This document shows, one piece after another, positions 43,815-52,631 of a stretch of 64,000 nucleotides of DNA. The stretch is taken from positions 4,650,001 through 4,714,000 of the forward strand of contig NZ_CP079218.1 of assembly GCF_019317285.1 (NCBI RefSeq), given 5' to 3'. Source of the stretch: Pedobacter sp. D749 (GTDB lineage: Bacteria; Bacteroidota; Bacteroidia; Sphingobacteriales; Sphingobacteriaceae). The position numbers and the translations under genes are program-made. Under the pieces are notes generated by a model that saw nothing but the letters and a program-made list of their open reading frames with translations, searched no databases and was not told where the DNA came from. Each line of letters opens with the position of its first letter. The first letter of the stretch is position 1.

Positions 43815-43822
43815 TATTTTTG
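43815..43822 (+). promoter_or_regulatory. -7 element of the Gfo/Idh/MocA gene
   Basis: TATTTTTG ends 16 nt before the ATG at 43839; no convincing -33 element is seen. Confidence 0.4.
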
Positions 43823-43838
43823 GTTACATTTATAACCT

Positions 43839-44864
43839 ATGGATACGAATATCAATAAAACAATTCATGCAGGTTTATTAGCTTATGGCATGTCAGGTAA
43901 GGTTTTTCACGCGCCATTCCTAAATGCACATGATGGTTTCAATCTAAAGGCCGTAGTAGAGCGAAGCCATAAAAATGCAGTTAACGATTACCCCAATATT
44001 ATTAGTTACAACAGCGTTGATGAACTTTTAAACGATGAAGAAATTGATTTAGTGGTGATTAATACCCCAAATAACCTTCATTACGAACATTCGAAAGCCG
44101 CATTAAATGCACATAAACATATTCTGGTTGAAAAACCTTTTACCGCTAATACTGCACAGGCTAAAGAACTTTTCGAACTGGCCGATAGCGTTGGCAAACA
44201 GATTTTCTTTTACCAGAACCGCCGTTGGGACAGCGATTTTACTTCGGTAAAAAAAGTGCTCGATAGTGGCAAGCTGGGTAAGCTGGTTGAAGTTCATTTG
44301 CGTTACGATCGTTACCGCAATGTAATCGGACCGAAGGCATTTAAAGAAAAGCCGGTAGAGGCCAGCGGATTGTTATACGATTTGGGCCCACACTTGTTAG
44401 ATCAGGTGATCAGTCTATTTGGCAAGCCATTGAATTTTCATAAAATTTTGGGTAAAAACAGGGCAGGTACCTTGGTTGATGATTATTTCTCGATCCAATT
44501 GAGCTATCCCGACAATGTAAATGTTTTTGTAACCTCGAGTATGTTGGTGGTAAACCCACAGCCAGGCTTCATTTTACATGGCGTAAATGGTAGCTTTATT
44601 AAACAAAGAACAGATATTCAGGAAGAACAATTGCTGGCCGGCATGAAATTAACTGATCCGGGTTACGGCGTTGAACCTGCAAATAAAGATGGTTTATTAA
44701 CCACTATTGATGCAGATGGGAACAAAACCGAGGAGACTATTCCATCTGAAGTAGGAAGTTATCTGCCCCTTTTCGAAGCTGTTTATCAGGCGATAATCAA
44801 TAATCAGCCATATCCGGTTACCAGGGAAGATGTTCTGGTTCAATTAGAAATCATAGAAAGCTAA
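43839..44864 (+). CDS. Gfo/Idh/MocA family oxidoreductase
   Basis: 341 aa. N-terminal NAD(P)-binding domain (HAGLLAYGMSGKVFHAPFL, close to the YhhX/YdgJ subgroup) and the family motif VEKPFTANTAQAK (about 96-108), followed by the dimerising beta-sheet domain (SGLLYDLGPHLLDQVISLFG). Acts on a sugar, inositol or related alcohol; substrate unknown. Confidence 0.9.
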   Translation: MDTNINKTIHAGLLAYGMSGKVFHAPFLNAHDGFNLKAVVERSHKNAVNDYPNIISYNSVDELLNDEEIDLVVINTPNNLHYEHSKAALNAHKHILVEKPFTANTAQAKELFELADSVGKQIFFYQNRRWDSDFTSVKKVLDSGKLGKLVEVHLRYDRYRNVIGPKAFKEKPVEASGLLYDLGPHLLDQVISLFGKPLNFHKILGKNRAGTLVDDYFSIQLSYPDNVNVFVTSSMLVVNPQPGFILHGVNGSFIKQRTDIQEEQLLAGMKLTDPGYGVEPANKDGLLTTIDADGNKTEETIPSEVGSYLPLFEAVYQAIINNQPYPVTREDVLVQLEIIES

Positions 44865-44871
44865 CCTCCAA

Positions 44872-44942
44872 TTCGTACAATCTATTAGATCGGTGTAATC
44901 ACCTTAAATCTGCGTAATCACTCTAATCTTTGTAATCTTTAT
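44872..44942. repeat. Short quasi-repeat spacer (GTAATC words)
   Basis: GGTGTAATCACC, TGCGTAATCACTC and TTTGTAATCTTT follow each other at roughly 20-nt spacing before the peptidase start. No regulatory match. Confidence 0.4.
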
Positions 44943-44943
44943 T

Positions 44944-45717
44944 ATGAACTCGTTGCCATTTGCTTATTTAATCCCTATTTTTTTGATTGCCCTTTACCTT
45001 GTCCTTAAAAAAAAGAAGGTTGCTGTTGAGCCTTTGACGGATGTGGACAGAAAAATACTCGACGACTATGTCGGTTACTACCATAATCTCGACTCGACTG
45101 ATAAACTTAGGTTTGAGCAAAAGGTAGCAGCATTTTTTAGTACGGTTAAAATTGAAGCGGTAGGTTTGGAAATGACAACTTTAGATGAATTGCTGATTGC
45201 TTCGAGTGCCGTGATTCCGATTTTTGGTTTTGATGACTGGCAATACAAAAACTTAACCAGCGTCTTATTATATCCTGATACTTTTAACAAGGATTTTCAA
45301 TTTGATGGCGGGGAAAGGAATATTATGGGTATGGTGGGTACAGGTTATATGAACGGACAGATGATTTTATCGCGTTCGGCGCTGCGCCATGGTTTTTCTA
45401 AAAGTGCCGGCAAAGAAAATACAGCGATACACGAATTTGTCCATCTTTTGGATAAATCGGATGGGGCAACTGATGGCGTTCCTGAAAATTTATTGGCACA
45501 TGAGTACACTTTACCATGGATTAAAATGATGCATGAAGAAATGGAAAAAATTGAGGATAACAAGTCTGATATTAATCCTTATGCCATCACCAATCAGGCT
45601 GAATTTTTTGCCGTGGTTTCTGAATATTTTTTTGAAAAGCCTGAACTGTTAAAAGATAAACATCCCGAATTGTATTTTCAGTTAAGTCGCATTTTTGCGC
45701 AACAGCCTGCCGGTTAA
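44944..45717 (+). CDS. Zinc-dependent peptidase, MtfA family
   Basis: 257 aa. One N-terminal membrane helix (about 5-21), then a gluzincin-like domain with HEFVH at 163-167 (zinc ligands His163 and His167, catalytic Glu164) and a downstream Glu in NQAEFFAVVSEYFF that is likely the third ligand. E. coli MtfA is a soluble relative that binds the Mlc repressor; here the membrane anchor is an added feature. The DUF6263 gene follows directly. Confidence 0.87.
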   Translation: MNSLPFAYLIPIFLIALYLVLKKKKVAVEPLTDVDRKILDDYVGYYHNLDSTDKLRFEQKVAAFFSTVKIEAVGLEMTTLDELLIASSAVIPIFGFDDWQYKNLTSVLLYPDTFNKDFQFDGGERNIMGMVGTGYMNGQMILSRSALRHGFSKSAGKENTAIHEFVHLLDKSDGATDGVPENLLAHEYTLPWIKMMHEEMEKIEDNKSDINPYAITNQAEFFAVVSEYFFEKPELLKDKHPELYFQLSRIFAQQPAG

Positions 45718-45718
45718 A

Positions 45719-46621
45719 ATGAATTATCGAATGAGAGTATTGGCAACCATAATCTGTAGTCTGATTTCGATCAGCAGTTTTGCGCAGAAAACTTATGTAT
45801 TAAGGCAAAATTATCCAACAGGTTATCGGTATGATTTCTCCATTAACTCTGATCAGATCATCAATCAGAAAATTGGCGGTCGGGATGTGCATTTAACCCA
45901 AAATATAGGCACGGATTATACTTTCGATATTACCGAAGGCCACAATGGAGAAAAAGATGTGAAAGTAACCTACAACAGGATTTTTATGAAATCGATTGCG
46001 ATGGGCACTACAATGACCTATAATTCGGATGAGCAGGACAGCACCAAGAAAAATCCATTTAGTGGCTTAAAGGGCGCTTCTTTTTTTATGACGGTAACGC
46101 CAGACGGAGGGATAAAAACCGTTGCGGGCATTGATAAAATGCTTGATAATATGGCGTCAAAAATGACCACAGATACCAGCCAGGTAAAACAGATCAAAAA
46201 TGCCTTAAGCAAACAGTTCAGCGAAGAAGTGGTGAAACAGACTATGGAATCATCGTTTAAGATATATCCGGAAAGAGCTGTTAAAATTGGCGATAAATGG
46301 ACGGTTGATACAAAACTGCAAATGAGTATGCCTATAGAAACCATTACGGAATACACTTTGAAAGAAGTGAAAGATGGGATTGCTACCCTGAGCGTAAAAG
46401 GTGCATTAGTATCAAAAGGAAGTTTTGAGGTTATGGGCAATAAAATGGAAACCGATTTAAATGGGACCAACTCAGGGGAAACATCTATTGATATTAAAAC
46501 TGGGATCGTGCTGAACAGTCACCTGCGTATAGAGTTGTATGGGAAAATGAAATCAATGGGCCAGGACATTGATTTTGATATGCAGGGTATTAATAAAATC
46601 GTGGGGAAAGAGGTGAATTAA
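45719..46621 (+). CDS. Secreted DUF6263 family protein
   Basis: 300 aa from ATG 45719, one base after the peptidase stop, giving a signal peptide RVLATIICSLISISSFAQ. The mature protein is beta-rich (YDFSINSDQIINQKIGGRDV, GDKWTVDTKLQMSMPIETI, SIDIKTGIVLNSHLRIELYG) and resembles the DUF6263 family. Probably periplasmic; function unknown. Likely co-transcribed with the MtfA-like peptidase. Confidence 0.78.
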   Translation: MNYRMRVLATIICSLISISSFAQKTYVLRQNYPTGYRYDFSINSDQIINQKIGGRDVHLTQNIGTDYTFDITEGHNGEKDVKVTYNRIFMKSIAMGTTMTYNSDEQDSTKKNPFSGLKGASFFMTVTPDGGIKTVAGIDKMLDNMASKMTTDTSQVKQIKNALSKQFSEEVVKQTMESSFKIYPERAVKIGDKWTVDTKLQMSMPIETITEYTLKEVKDGIATLSVKGALVSKGSFEVMGNKMETDLNGTNSGETSIDIKTGIVLNSHLRIELYGKMKSMGQDIDFDMQGINKIVGKEVN

Positions 46622-46639
46622 TTAGGTTTATAGTTGGAT

Positions 46640-46678
46640 CGTCATCTCGACTGAAGAGCAACGAAACGGAGAGATCTA
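46640..46678. repeat. Dispersed repeat, CGTCATTTCGAG family (copy C, partial)
   Basis: CGTCATCTCGACTGAAGAGC, then ACGAAACGGAGAGATCTATT: one half of the element seen complete at 53743-53843. Confidence 0.6.
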
Positions 46679-46762
46679 TTTTTACTGCTTCATTTTCTTT
46701 TGACCACCTAAGCCAGCTTAGCACATCTAAGTGTTAGATTTACCTGGACTTTCATAGATATT

Positions 46763-46846
46763 AGACCTCGCAGGTTTAATTCGGAGTGTTTGATGTTTTT
46801 AGTGGCCTCATTCATGGCTTCGCCGTTCTGAAGCCTGCGAGGTCTT
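46763..46846. repeat. Dispersed ACCTCGCAGG repeat with separated arms
   Basis: AGACCTCGCAGG (46763-46774) and CCTGCGAGGTCT (46834-46845) are inverted 12-mers about 60 nt apart. Same core as the compact palindrome at 7398-7430. It lies just beyond the hydrolase stop. Confidence 0.7.
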
Positions 46847-46852
46847 TTAAAA

Positions 46853-47836
46853 TTACAAACTCCCCGTTAATGCCACCAGGAATTCTGTTGGAATTTCAAT
46901 ATGCGGAATATGGCCACAGGCATCAAACTCGATAATTTTAGCCCCTATAATTTTGGCAGCTGTCTGTTTGCCTAAAAGTTTGTACTGGCCGTGTAAAGCC
47001 TGTTGATCAGGTGTAAGTAAACCTTTGCCCACAATGGTTTTATCTTCTTTGCCGATAAATAAAACGGTAGGTACCTTTAAATTCTGAAACTCGTAAACTA
47101 CAGGCTGTTCATAAATCATGGTGTAAGTTAGCGCGGCAACTTTAGCCCAGCGTGGATAATCAGCACTGTTGGTTACCCCTCCGGCAATATCAACCAGGTA
47201 TTCGTATTCAGGTTTCCAATACGTAAAATAAGAGCCCTGATAATATTTTCTTACACTTTCTGCGGTAGTTTTTAGTTCGGTTTGGTATTGCTGTGCAGTG
47301 GTAACGTAAGGAACAAAAGTTTTATAATCTTCTAAACCTATCGGATTTTCAAGCAGTAGTTTTTGGGTTGTTTCGGGGTACATTAAAGCAAAGCGTGTGG
47401 CCAGCATACCACCCATACTATGGCCTAAAACCACCGTTTTTTGAATACCTAAGGTATCCAGGAGTTTTTTGTTCCAGGCCGCCATCTGGTGGAAACTGTA
47501 ATGGATAAATGCTTTTGATGATTTTCCAAAACCAATCTGATCAGGAACAATAACCCGATAACCAATATTGGTTAATGCTTTAATCACGTTGCCCCAATAA
47601 TAACCGCCAAAATTTTTTCCATGGAAAAGAATTGCTGTTTTGCCGTTTGCATTTGCAGTAGGTGCAACATCCATATACCCCATTTTAAGGTCTTGTCCTT
47701 CGGTGTTAATAGAAAAATATTTAACAGGATAAGGGTATTTAACGTTATCTAAGGTGATAGAAAGGGTATCTGTTTTTGCCTTTACGTGGCTAAGAACAAA
47801 TAAGCTCAGGGAAAGTAAAAGGAAGTATCGCTTCAT
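46853..47836 (-). CDS. Secreted alpha/beta hydrolase
   Basis: 327 aa with a signal peptide (residues 1-20, ending VKA). Nucleophile elbow GHSMGG with Ser140; oxyanion segment FHGKNFGGYYW near 71; DKTIVG holds the likely catalytic Asp and CGHIPHIE the catalytic His. It resembles haloalkane dehalogenase/epoxide hydrolase-like or meta-cleavage-type hydrolases; substrate unknown. Single gene. Confidence 0.88.
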   Translation of the reverse strand: MKRYFLLLSLSLFVLSHVKAKTDTLSITLDNVKYPYPVKYFSINTEGQDLKMGYMDVAPTANANGKTAILFHGKNFGGYYWGNVIKALTNIGYRVIVPDQIGFGKSSKAFIHYSFHQMAAWNKKLLDTLGIQKTVVLGHSMGGMLATRFALMYPETTQKLLLENPIGLEDYKTFVPYVTTAQQYQTELKTTAESVRKYYQGSYFTYWKPEYEYLVDIAGGVTNSADYPRWAKVAALTYTMIYEQPVVYEFQNLKVPTVLFIGKEDKTIVGKGLLTPDQQALHGQYKLLGKQTAAKIIGAKIIEFDACGHIPHIEIPTEFLVALTGSL

Positions 47837-47998
47837 TGATGGCTAATAATGTAAAAAACTAATTGGCTCAAGTTAAACTTTTGCCAATTAGTTAGCTTAA
47901 AAATCATGCCCTTTTTACATAACCAGAAGAAAAGGTATGTGAAAATACATTATTGAATAAAAAATCCCGATACACGAATCTTATCTGGATTAAAATTA

Positions 47999-48847
47999 TT
48001 ACTTAAACAGCTGTTTAAGTAAAGGCGTTGGGATCTGTAAAGTTGTAGCATCGGAGAAATCGCCGACAAAGGATTTTACATTAACATTTTGCAATTGTAC
48101 TCTAGAGGTATCTGTTGTTTTAATACTCAGATTATCAAAAGGGAATGGTGTTTTGTTGTTTTCATCCATATTTCCGATTTCAACTTCTGAATTATTTGCA
48201 ATAACATACAGATCCTTAAAAGAATTTGTATAACCGCTGAATTTAGTTTTATTTAGGTTAAGGTAAAGTTTGCCAATCTTAGTTGGGTTAATTACACTTA
48301 TGGTTTTTCCTTTTGCATCGTTGTTCGTAATATCCCCACTTAAAAATAGATCTTCAACATTATCTAAGTTTAAGGTTACAGCATCAGAATGTGCACTAAA
48401 TTCCAAAATGTTTGAATTTGCAACTGAAACTTCGCTGATCTTCGGGCAGTAAATCACAATAACAATTTTTTCAATGCCATTATCCTCACTAAAATTTTTA
48501 ATCGATAGTTGAAGTACACCTTTTGCATCTACCTCATACTTTAAATCATTTTTAAACTTTTCTTGAATCTTAAGTCCATACTGGTTATCTTCTTTTACAA
48601 AAAGTTGTACACTAAAACCCTTTGCATCTTTAATCTGAACTGCATTGAAAGGCGATTGCAATGAAATGCTAACCCTTTCTTTCGATTTTTGTTCAAAAGA
48701 CTCATTGTTGATGTTTTGTGTTCCTAAATAGGTATCCTCAGGACCTTTTTCCGTATAATTTACCTTGATATTTATGCCTACCACTAAGATTGGGACAACA
48801 ATTAATAGCACCGCGAGGCTGATTAATAATTTATTGCTTGTTTTCAT
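47999..48847 (-). CDS. GIN-domain-like (DUF2807-like) membrane-anchored protein
   Basis: 282 aa. One N-terminal membrane segment (about 8-26), then a repetitive beta-helix-like region with regular hydrophobic strands (SPFNAVQIKDAKGFSVQLFV, KISEVSVANSNILEFSAHSD, LSIKTTDTSRVQLQNVNV), as in the putative auto-transporter adhesin head (GIN) family. It starts 4 nt after the GntR gene, so it belongs to the same operon. Confidence 0.7.
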   Translation of the reverse strand: MKTSNKLLISLAVLLIVVPILVVGINIKVNYTEKGPEDTYLGTQNINNESFEQKSKERVSISLQSPFNAVQIKDAKGFSVQLFVKEDNQYGLKIQEKFKNDLKYEVDAKGVLQLSIKNFSEDNGIEKIVIVIYCPKISEVSVANSNILEFSAHSDAVTLNLDNVEDLFLSGDITNNDAKGKTISVINPTKIGKLYLNLNKTKFSGYTNSFKDLYVIANNSEVEIGNMDENNKTPFPFDNLSIKTTDTSRVQLQNVNVKSFVGDFSDATTLQIPTPLLKQLFK

Positions 48848-48851
48848 ATTT

Positions 48852-49226
48852 TTAAGCGTTAAAATTTTCTTTTATAAATGTTTCGTATTTGCTTTTCAGT
48901 TCATCAAATCCAATATTTAATAAATAAATGTTCCTGAATAATACCGGAAGTTCATCATCCATAAATAAAACTTTTCTGTAGCTTTTCACATGTTCAATGG
49001 CATCATCACTGACGAAAAAGCCGATTCCCCTTTTATTATTGATAATGCTTTTATTTTGTAGCAATTCGTAGGTACGCATTACTGTATTTGGGTTAACTTC
49101 AAGTTCAATCGCTAATTCCCTAACTGAGGGTACTTTTTCTTCGGCTTTCCATTTTCCGAGCAAAATATGTTCACAAACGTATTCTGCAATTTGAAGGTAT
49201 ATTGCCTTATTATCTCTAAATTCCAT
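48852..49226 (-). CDS. GntR-family transcriptional regulator, YtrA-like
   Basis: 124 aa: a winged-helix DNA-binding domain (YLQIAEYVCEHILLGKW, VPSVRELAIELEVNPNTVMRTYELL) plus a short C-terminal dimerisation helix, the size of the YtrA subgroup that represses ABC-transporter operons. It lies third in the operon after the ATPase and permease. A palindrome upstream of the first gene is its probable operator. Confidence 0.9.
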   Translation of the reverse strand: MEFRDNKAIYLQIAEYVCEHILLGKWKAEEKVPSVRELAIELEVNPNTVMRTYELLQNKSIINNKRGIGFFVSDDAIEHVKSYRKVLFMDDELPVLFRNIYLLNIGFDELKSKYETFIKENFNA

Positions 49227-49241
49227 ATCTATACCTTGTAA

Positions 49242-50060
49242 TTAAACTTCTTTTTCTTTTAGACGGATGTAAGTAATCGTCCAGATAATTAGGGTGATAA
49301 TGCTTGTTACCAATAAAACTATTAGCAAAATCCAGTCTCTATCTTCTTTTCTAAAATTATGATGATTGGCAACTTTACCTTCCATTAACCACATAGAAAG
49401 TTTAACCACGAGGTAAGATGCCAGGCCTGTAAAGACCATTACAGATAGCGCTGTTTTAATATAATGGAAACGATTAAAGTAGACCGATCCTAAAAGGAAT
49501 ACGCTGGTAATAAGAAAGGGAAATGCGAAAAAATAGCTGCAATATTTTCTATAACCTTCATCGTTAAATACCTGATAATTAATAGTTTCAACTGGTTTAA
49601 CAATAGCGTTATTGGGTGACAGTCCTTTAAAAGCATCAAGGTGACCATTCAGGTATTTTACAAAAGCGAGATCTGTTAAATAAAAGATCAACAGGTAGCT
49701 AAACAAACTTATTATTGCAGTGTAAACTACCCCTGCCAGAAATTTTTCGAATACCGATGCGGGCGTCATCAGTTCTAAAATTGCTCTTGATTTTTGACCC
49801 AGCAATGCAAAATAGCTGCTGGCAACAACGCTTATAAAAATGAAACCCAGCATTAAAAATAAACCATATCTGAAACGCATATCAAGGTCGCCGTCGTAGT
49901 CAAAATTATTGCTCTTAAGAGGCGAGGGTATACTGTAACTGTAAAGCCCTACCACAATTCCCAACAATACCACAAGGCTGATCAGGTAAATTTTTCCAAA
50001 ATCAAGCCATTGTCTTTTAAGCAATAAGCCAAATCGATTAATATTAAATGTGTTGTTCAT
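49242..50060 (-). CDS. ABC transporter permease (ABC-2-like)
   Basis: 272 aa with six hydrophobic helices (near 22, 68, 108, 172, 205, 240). No named motif is visible. The pairing with the ATPase gene (3 nt upstream) and a YtrA-like repressor gene (15 nt downstream) identifies it as the membrane subunit. Confidence 0.78.
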   Translation of the reverse strand: MNNTFNINRFGLLLKRQWLDFGKIYLISLVVLLGIVVGLYSYSIPSPLKSNNFDYDGDLDMRFRYGLFLMLGFIFISVVASSYFALLGQKSRAILELMTPASVFEKFLAGVVYTAIISLFSYLLIFYLTDLAFVKYLNGHLDAFKGLSPNNAIVKPVETINYQVFNDEGYRKYCSYFFAFPFLITSVFLLGSVYFNRFHYIKTALSVMVFTGLASYLVVKLSMWLMEGKVANHHNFRKEDRDWILLIVLLVTSIITLIIWTITYIRLKEKEV

Positions 50061-50063
50061 CGC

Positions 50064-50891
50064 TTAACTGAATAGAGGTTTAAATTTGATTTTTTCTGCG
50101 AGTATGGCATTAAAAAGTAGCTCCATATCTAATTTGCTTTCTTCCTGGTGGTAGTTTGGCATTACAGCGTTATAACCAGAGAGGGATGGTTCAGCATAAA
50201 TAATGCTGTCATCAATTTCTTTTACTTTTTTAAAGGTTAATTTTGCAGTAATTTCTTCTACTGTTGCTTTAAGGGCAATATCGTTCTCATCAAGCATAAT
50301 CACTGTGTCGATCAGGTTATCCAAATCTCTAACCTGGTGCGTAGAAATGATAATACAGCGTTCATCTGTCATTGCTGAAGCCATAATTTTTCTGAACTGT
50401 GCTTTTGATGGAATGTCTAAACCATTAGTAGGTTCATCCATAATCACGAGTTTAGCCTGGGTGGCCAGACCGAAGGCGATAATTACTTTTTTCTTCTGTC
50501 CATAGCTCATATTGATGAGTTTCTGTTCAACCGGAATATCAAATTCTTTAATCAGATCAGTGAAATAGTTATGGTCGAAGCTTTTATAGAAAGGGGCGTT
50601 GGCTTTTATATACTCATCAATTTTTACCGATGGTAAATAAAATTCTTCCGGAATAAAACAGATCTGCTCTAAAAGTGCGGGCTGTCTTTTCGCAGGGTCA
50701 TAACCCATTACCTCCAACGTACCGCTCTGTGCATACACCAAACCAGCGAGGTTTTTTAATAATGTTGATTTGCCTGCGCCGTTTTTACCGAGCAAACCGT
50801 AAATATGGCCGTTGCTTAACCGCATGCTCATATTTTTAAATAATGGCTTATGCTTACTGTAGCCAAAATTAAGATTGTTAATGTTGATCAT
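50064..50891 (-). CDS. ABC transporter ATP-binding protein
   Basis: 275 aa from ATG 50891 (MININNLNFGYSKHKPLF). A TTG frame extension to 50948 would translate through the operator and is rejected. Walker A GLLGKNGAGKSTL, signature INMSYGQKKKVIIAFGLA (SYGQKK variant), Walker B LVIMDEPTNGLD, H-loop ISTHQ. First gene of the operon ATPase-permease-GntR-GIN protein. Confidence 0.92.
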   Translation of the reverse strand: MININNLNFGYSKHKPLFKNMSMRLSNGHIYGLLGKNGAGKSTLLKNLAGLVYAQSGTLEVMGYDPAKRQPALLEQICFIPEEFYLPSVKIDEYIKANAPFYKSFDHNYFTDLIKEFDIPVEQKLINMSYGQKKKVIIAFGLATQAKLVIMDEPTNGLDIPSKAQFRKIMASAMTDERCIIISTHQVRDLDNLIDTVIMLDENDIALKATVEEITAKLTFKKVKEIDDSIIYAEPSLSGYNAVMPNYHQEESKLDMELLFNAILAEKIKFKPLFS

Positions 50892-50895
50892 ATCT

Positions 50896-50919
50896 ACTGT
50901 ATTAGTTAAATAATACACT
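50896..50919. promoter_or_regulatory. Palindromic operator for the GntR/YtrA-like regulator
   Basis: TGTATTA (50898-50904) and TAATACA (50911-50917) are perfectly inverted around 6 nt; adding flanks gives AcTGTATTA / TAATACAcT. It lies 6 nt before the ATG of the ATPase gene. GntR/YtrA proteins bind such palindromes; autoregulation is an inference. Confidence 0.6.
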
Positions 50920-50967
50920 AAAGTATGATGTTGTTTTGTTATCTCCAAATTTTTGGTGAAAAAAGTT

Positions 50968-51058
50968 TAGCGAGCGTCAGGCGAATAGCGTGAGGCGTTT
51001 TCAGTCATACGCCTAACGCTCCACACTCTCCGCTCTTCGCCCTCTGCTTTCCGCCATT
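50968..51058. repeat. GC-rich quasi-repeat spacer
   Basis: GCGAGCGTCAGGCG, GCGTGAGGCG, ACGCCTAACGCTC and CGCTCTTCGCC are short inverted and direct words. No ORF. Confidence 0.4.
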
Positions 51059-51117
51059 GAAAGGTAAAATATCAGTCTAATAATTGTTGCATTAAAACAT
51101 CCTTAATGTGGAGATTG

Positions 51118-51125
51118 TATGTTTG
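51118..51125 (+). promoter_or_regulatory. -7 element of the DoxX gene
   Basis: TATGTTTG ends 16 nt before ATG 51142. It makes the frame extension to 51106 impossible in this transcript and so supports the shorter start. Confidence 0.5.
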
Positions 51126-51141
51126 TAGTACATCGATATTT

Positions 51142-51537
51142 ATGGATAAAAAATGGGCATATTTACTTAGCCGCTTAGCAATTGGTTTAAGTTTTTTCGG
51201 ACATGGTTTGGTGCGTTTACCAAAACTTGCTGGTTTTAGTAAATGGATGGTGGGGCAATTTTCGAAATCGTATTTGCCTGATGCATTGGTTATTTCTTTC
51301 AGTTATGTTTTGCCTTTTGCCGAATTTATTGCAGGCTTAATGATTATCTTAGGTTTATTTACCAGGCAAGGGTTATTATTTGCCGGAGTGATTTCGTTAG
51401 CGCTAATTTTCGGAACAACGTTAATTGAGAACTGGGAGGCACTGCCTTCTCAACTTATCCATGTGGCATTTTTATCGGTACTACTCGCTTACCTGCCGCA
51501 TAACAGTTATGCGGTTGATCAAATCATTAAAAAATAA
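51142..51537 (+). CDS. DoxX family membrane protein
   Basis: 131 aa from ATG 51142, four membrane helices. YLLSRLAIGLSFFGHGLVRLPKLAGF and LPFAEFIAGLMIILGLFTR are DoxX signatures. DoxX proteins are linked to thiosulfate oxidation in archaea and to redox homeostasis in other bacteria; the role here is undefined. The aldo/keto reductase follows after 2 nt, so they form an operon. Confidence 0.87.
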   Translation: MDKKWAYLLSRLAIGLSFFGHGLVRLPKLAGFSKWMVGQFSKSYLPDALVISFSYVLPFAEFIAGLMIILGLFTRQGLLFAGVISLALIFGTTLIENWEALPSQLIHVAFLSVLLAYLPHNSYAVDQIIKK

Positions 51538-51539
51538 TT

Positions 51540-52529
51540 ATGGAATACAGAAAAATTGGAAACTCAGATTTAGAACTTTCGGTAATCACATTTGGCGCCT
51601 GGGCTGCTGGCGGCTGGATGTGGGGAAGCACAGATAGAAACGATGCCATTAATGCAATTAAAGCCGGTTATGATTTAGGGGTTACTTCAATTGATACGGC
51701 ACCAATTTATGGTCAGGGAGATAGTGAAGAAATTGTAGGCGATGCAATAAAAGGCATTTCACGCGATAAATTACAATTAGTAACCAAATTCGGGATGCGT
51801 TGGGATCTGGCCAAAGGTGATTTCGGCTTTAAGAGTAAAAACAATGATGGAAAGGAGATCGACATTTATAAATATGCCGGAAAAGAAAGTGTAATTTACG
51901 AATGCGAGCAATCTTTGAAACGGCTGGGTACCGATTATATAGATCTTTACCAGATCCACTGGCCTGATGTAACCACACCGATCAGCGAAACTTTCGAAGC
52001 CGTGAGCAGGTTAATTGAACAGGGTAAAGTGCGTTATGCAGGCGTATGCAACTATGATGCAGCGCAATTAAAAGAAGCAGATCAGACTTTAGAAATTATT
52101 TCTAACCAGATCCCATTTAGTATGGTAAACCGTGGTGTTGAAGAGGAAACTGTTCCATATTGTATCGAAAACAATAAATCGGTTCTGGCTTATAGTCCGA
52201 TGGAACGTGGTTTATTGACCGGAAAAATGACTGCTGATTATAAGTTTGAAGAAGGCGATCATCGTCAGGGTAATAAATTTTTCTCACCGGAAAGTATCGA
52301 AAAAACAAATGCGTTTTTGGCTAAAATAAAACCGTTGGCCGATGAGAAAAATGCTACCTTATCTCAGTTGGTGTTACGCTGGACGGTTGAACGCCCGGGC
52401 ATAACCATAGCTTTGGTTGGCGCAAGGAATGAAAAACAAGCGGTACAAAATGCAGGAGCGATAAACGTAAAATTAAACGCTGAAGAAATTCAGTTCATTA
52501 ATACCGAATTAGAGAACGCCGGTTTTTAA
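51540..52529 (+). CDS. Aldo/keto reductase
   Basis: 329 aa TIM-barrel oxidoreductase. The catalytic tetrad is visible: Asp in SIDTAPIYG, Tyr of the same motif, Lys in LVTKFG and His in YQIHWPD. The NADPH-binding region GARNEKQAVQNAGA is near the C-terminus. Substrate unknown. Pairs with DoxX; an OYE flavoenzyme is downstream. Confidence 0.93.
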   Translation: MEYRKIGNSDLELSVITFGAWAAGGWMWGSTDRNDAINAIKAGYDLGVTSIDTAPIYGQGDSEEIVGDAIKGISRDKLQLVTKFGMRWDLAKGDFGFKSKNNDGKEIDIYKYAGKESVIYECEQSLKRLGTDYIDLYQIHWPDVTTPISETFEAVSRLIEQGKVRYAGVCNYDAAQLKEADQTLEIISNQIPFSMVNRGVEEETVPYCIENNKSVLAYSPMERGLLTGKMTADYKFEEGDHRQGNKFFSPESIEKTNAFLAKIKPLADEKNATLSQLVLRWTVERPGITIALVGARNEKQAVQNAGAINVKLNAEEIQFINTELENAGF

Positions 52530-52537
52530 TTGTAATA

Positions 52538-52618
52538 TAACCACAGAGTACACGGAGTTTTTCACAGAGAAAAGCATTCGGTGTGCTCTGTGTATTTCTC
52601 CGTGCCCTCAGTGTTAAA
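52538..52618. repeat. Dispersed repeat, AACCACAGAG family (copy 3)
   Basis: TAACCACAGAGTACACGGAG followed by CTCTGTGTATTTCTCCGTG and CCTCAGTGTTAAAA; imperfect inverted ends. Same family as 28278-28348 and 33445-33556. Confidence 0.7.
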
Positions 52619-52631
52619 ATATTAAAAAGAT

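Noticed and set aside
50892..50948. N-terminal extension of the ABC ATPase from a TTG
   Set aside because: It would translate the operator palindrome and adds residues unlike any ABC protein; ATG 50891 fits the family.
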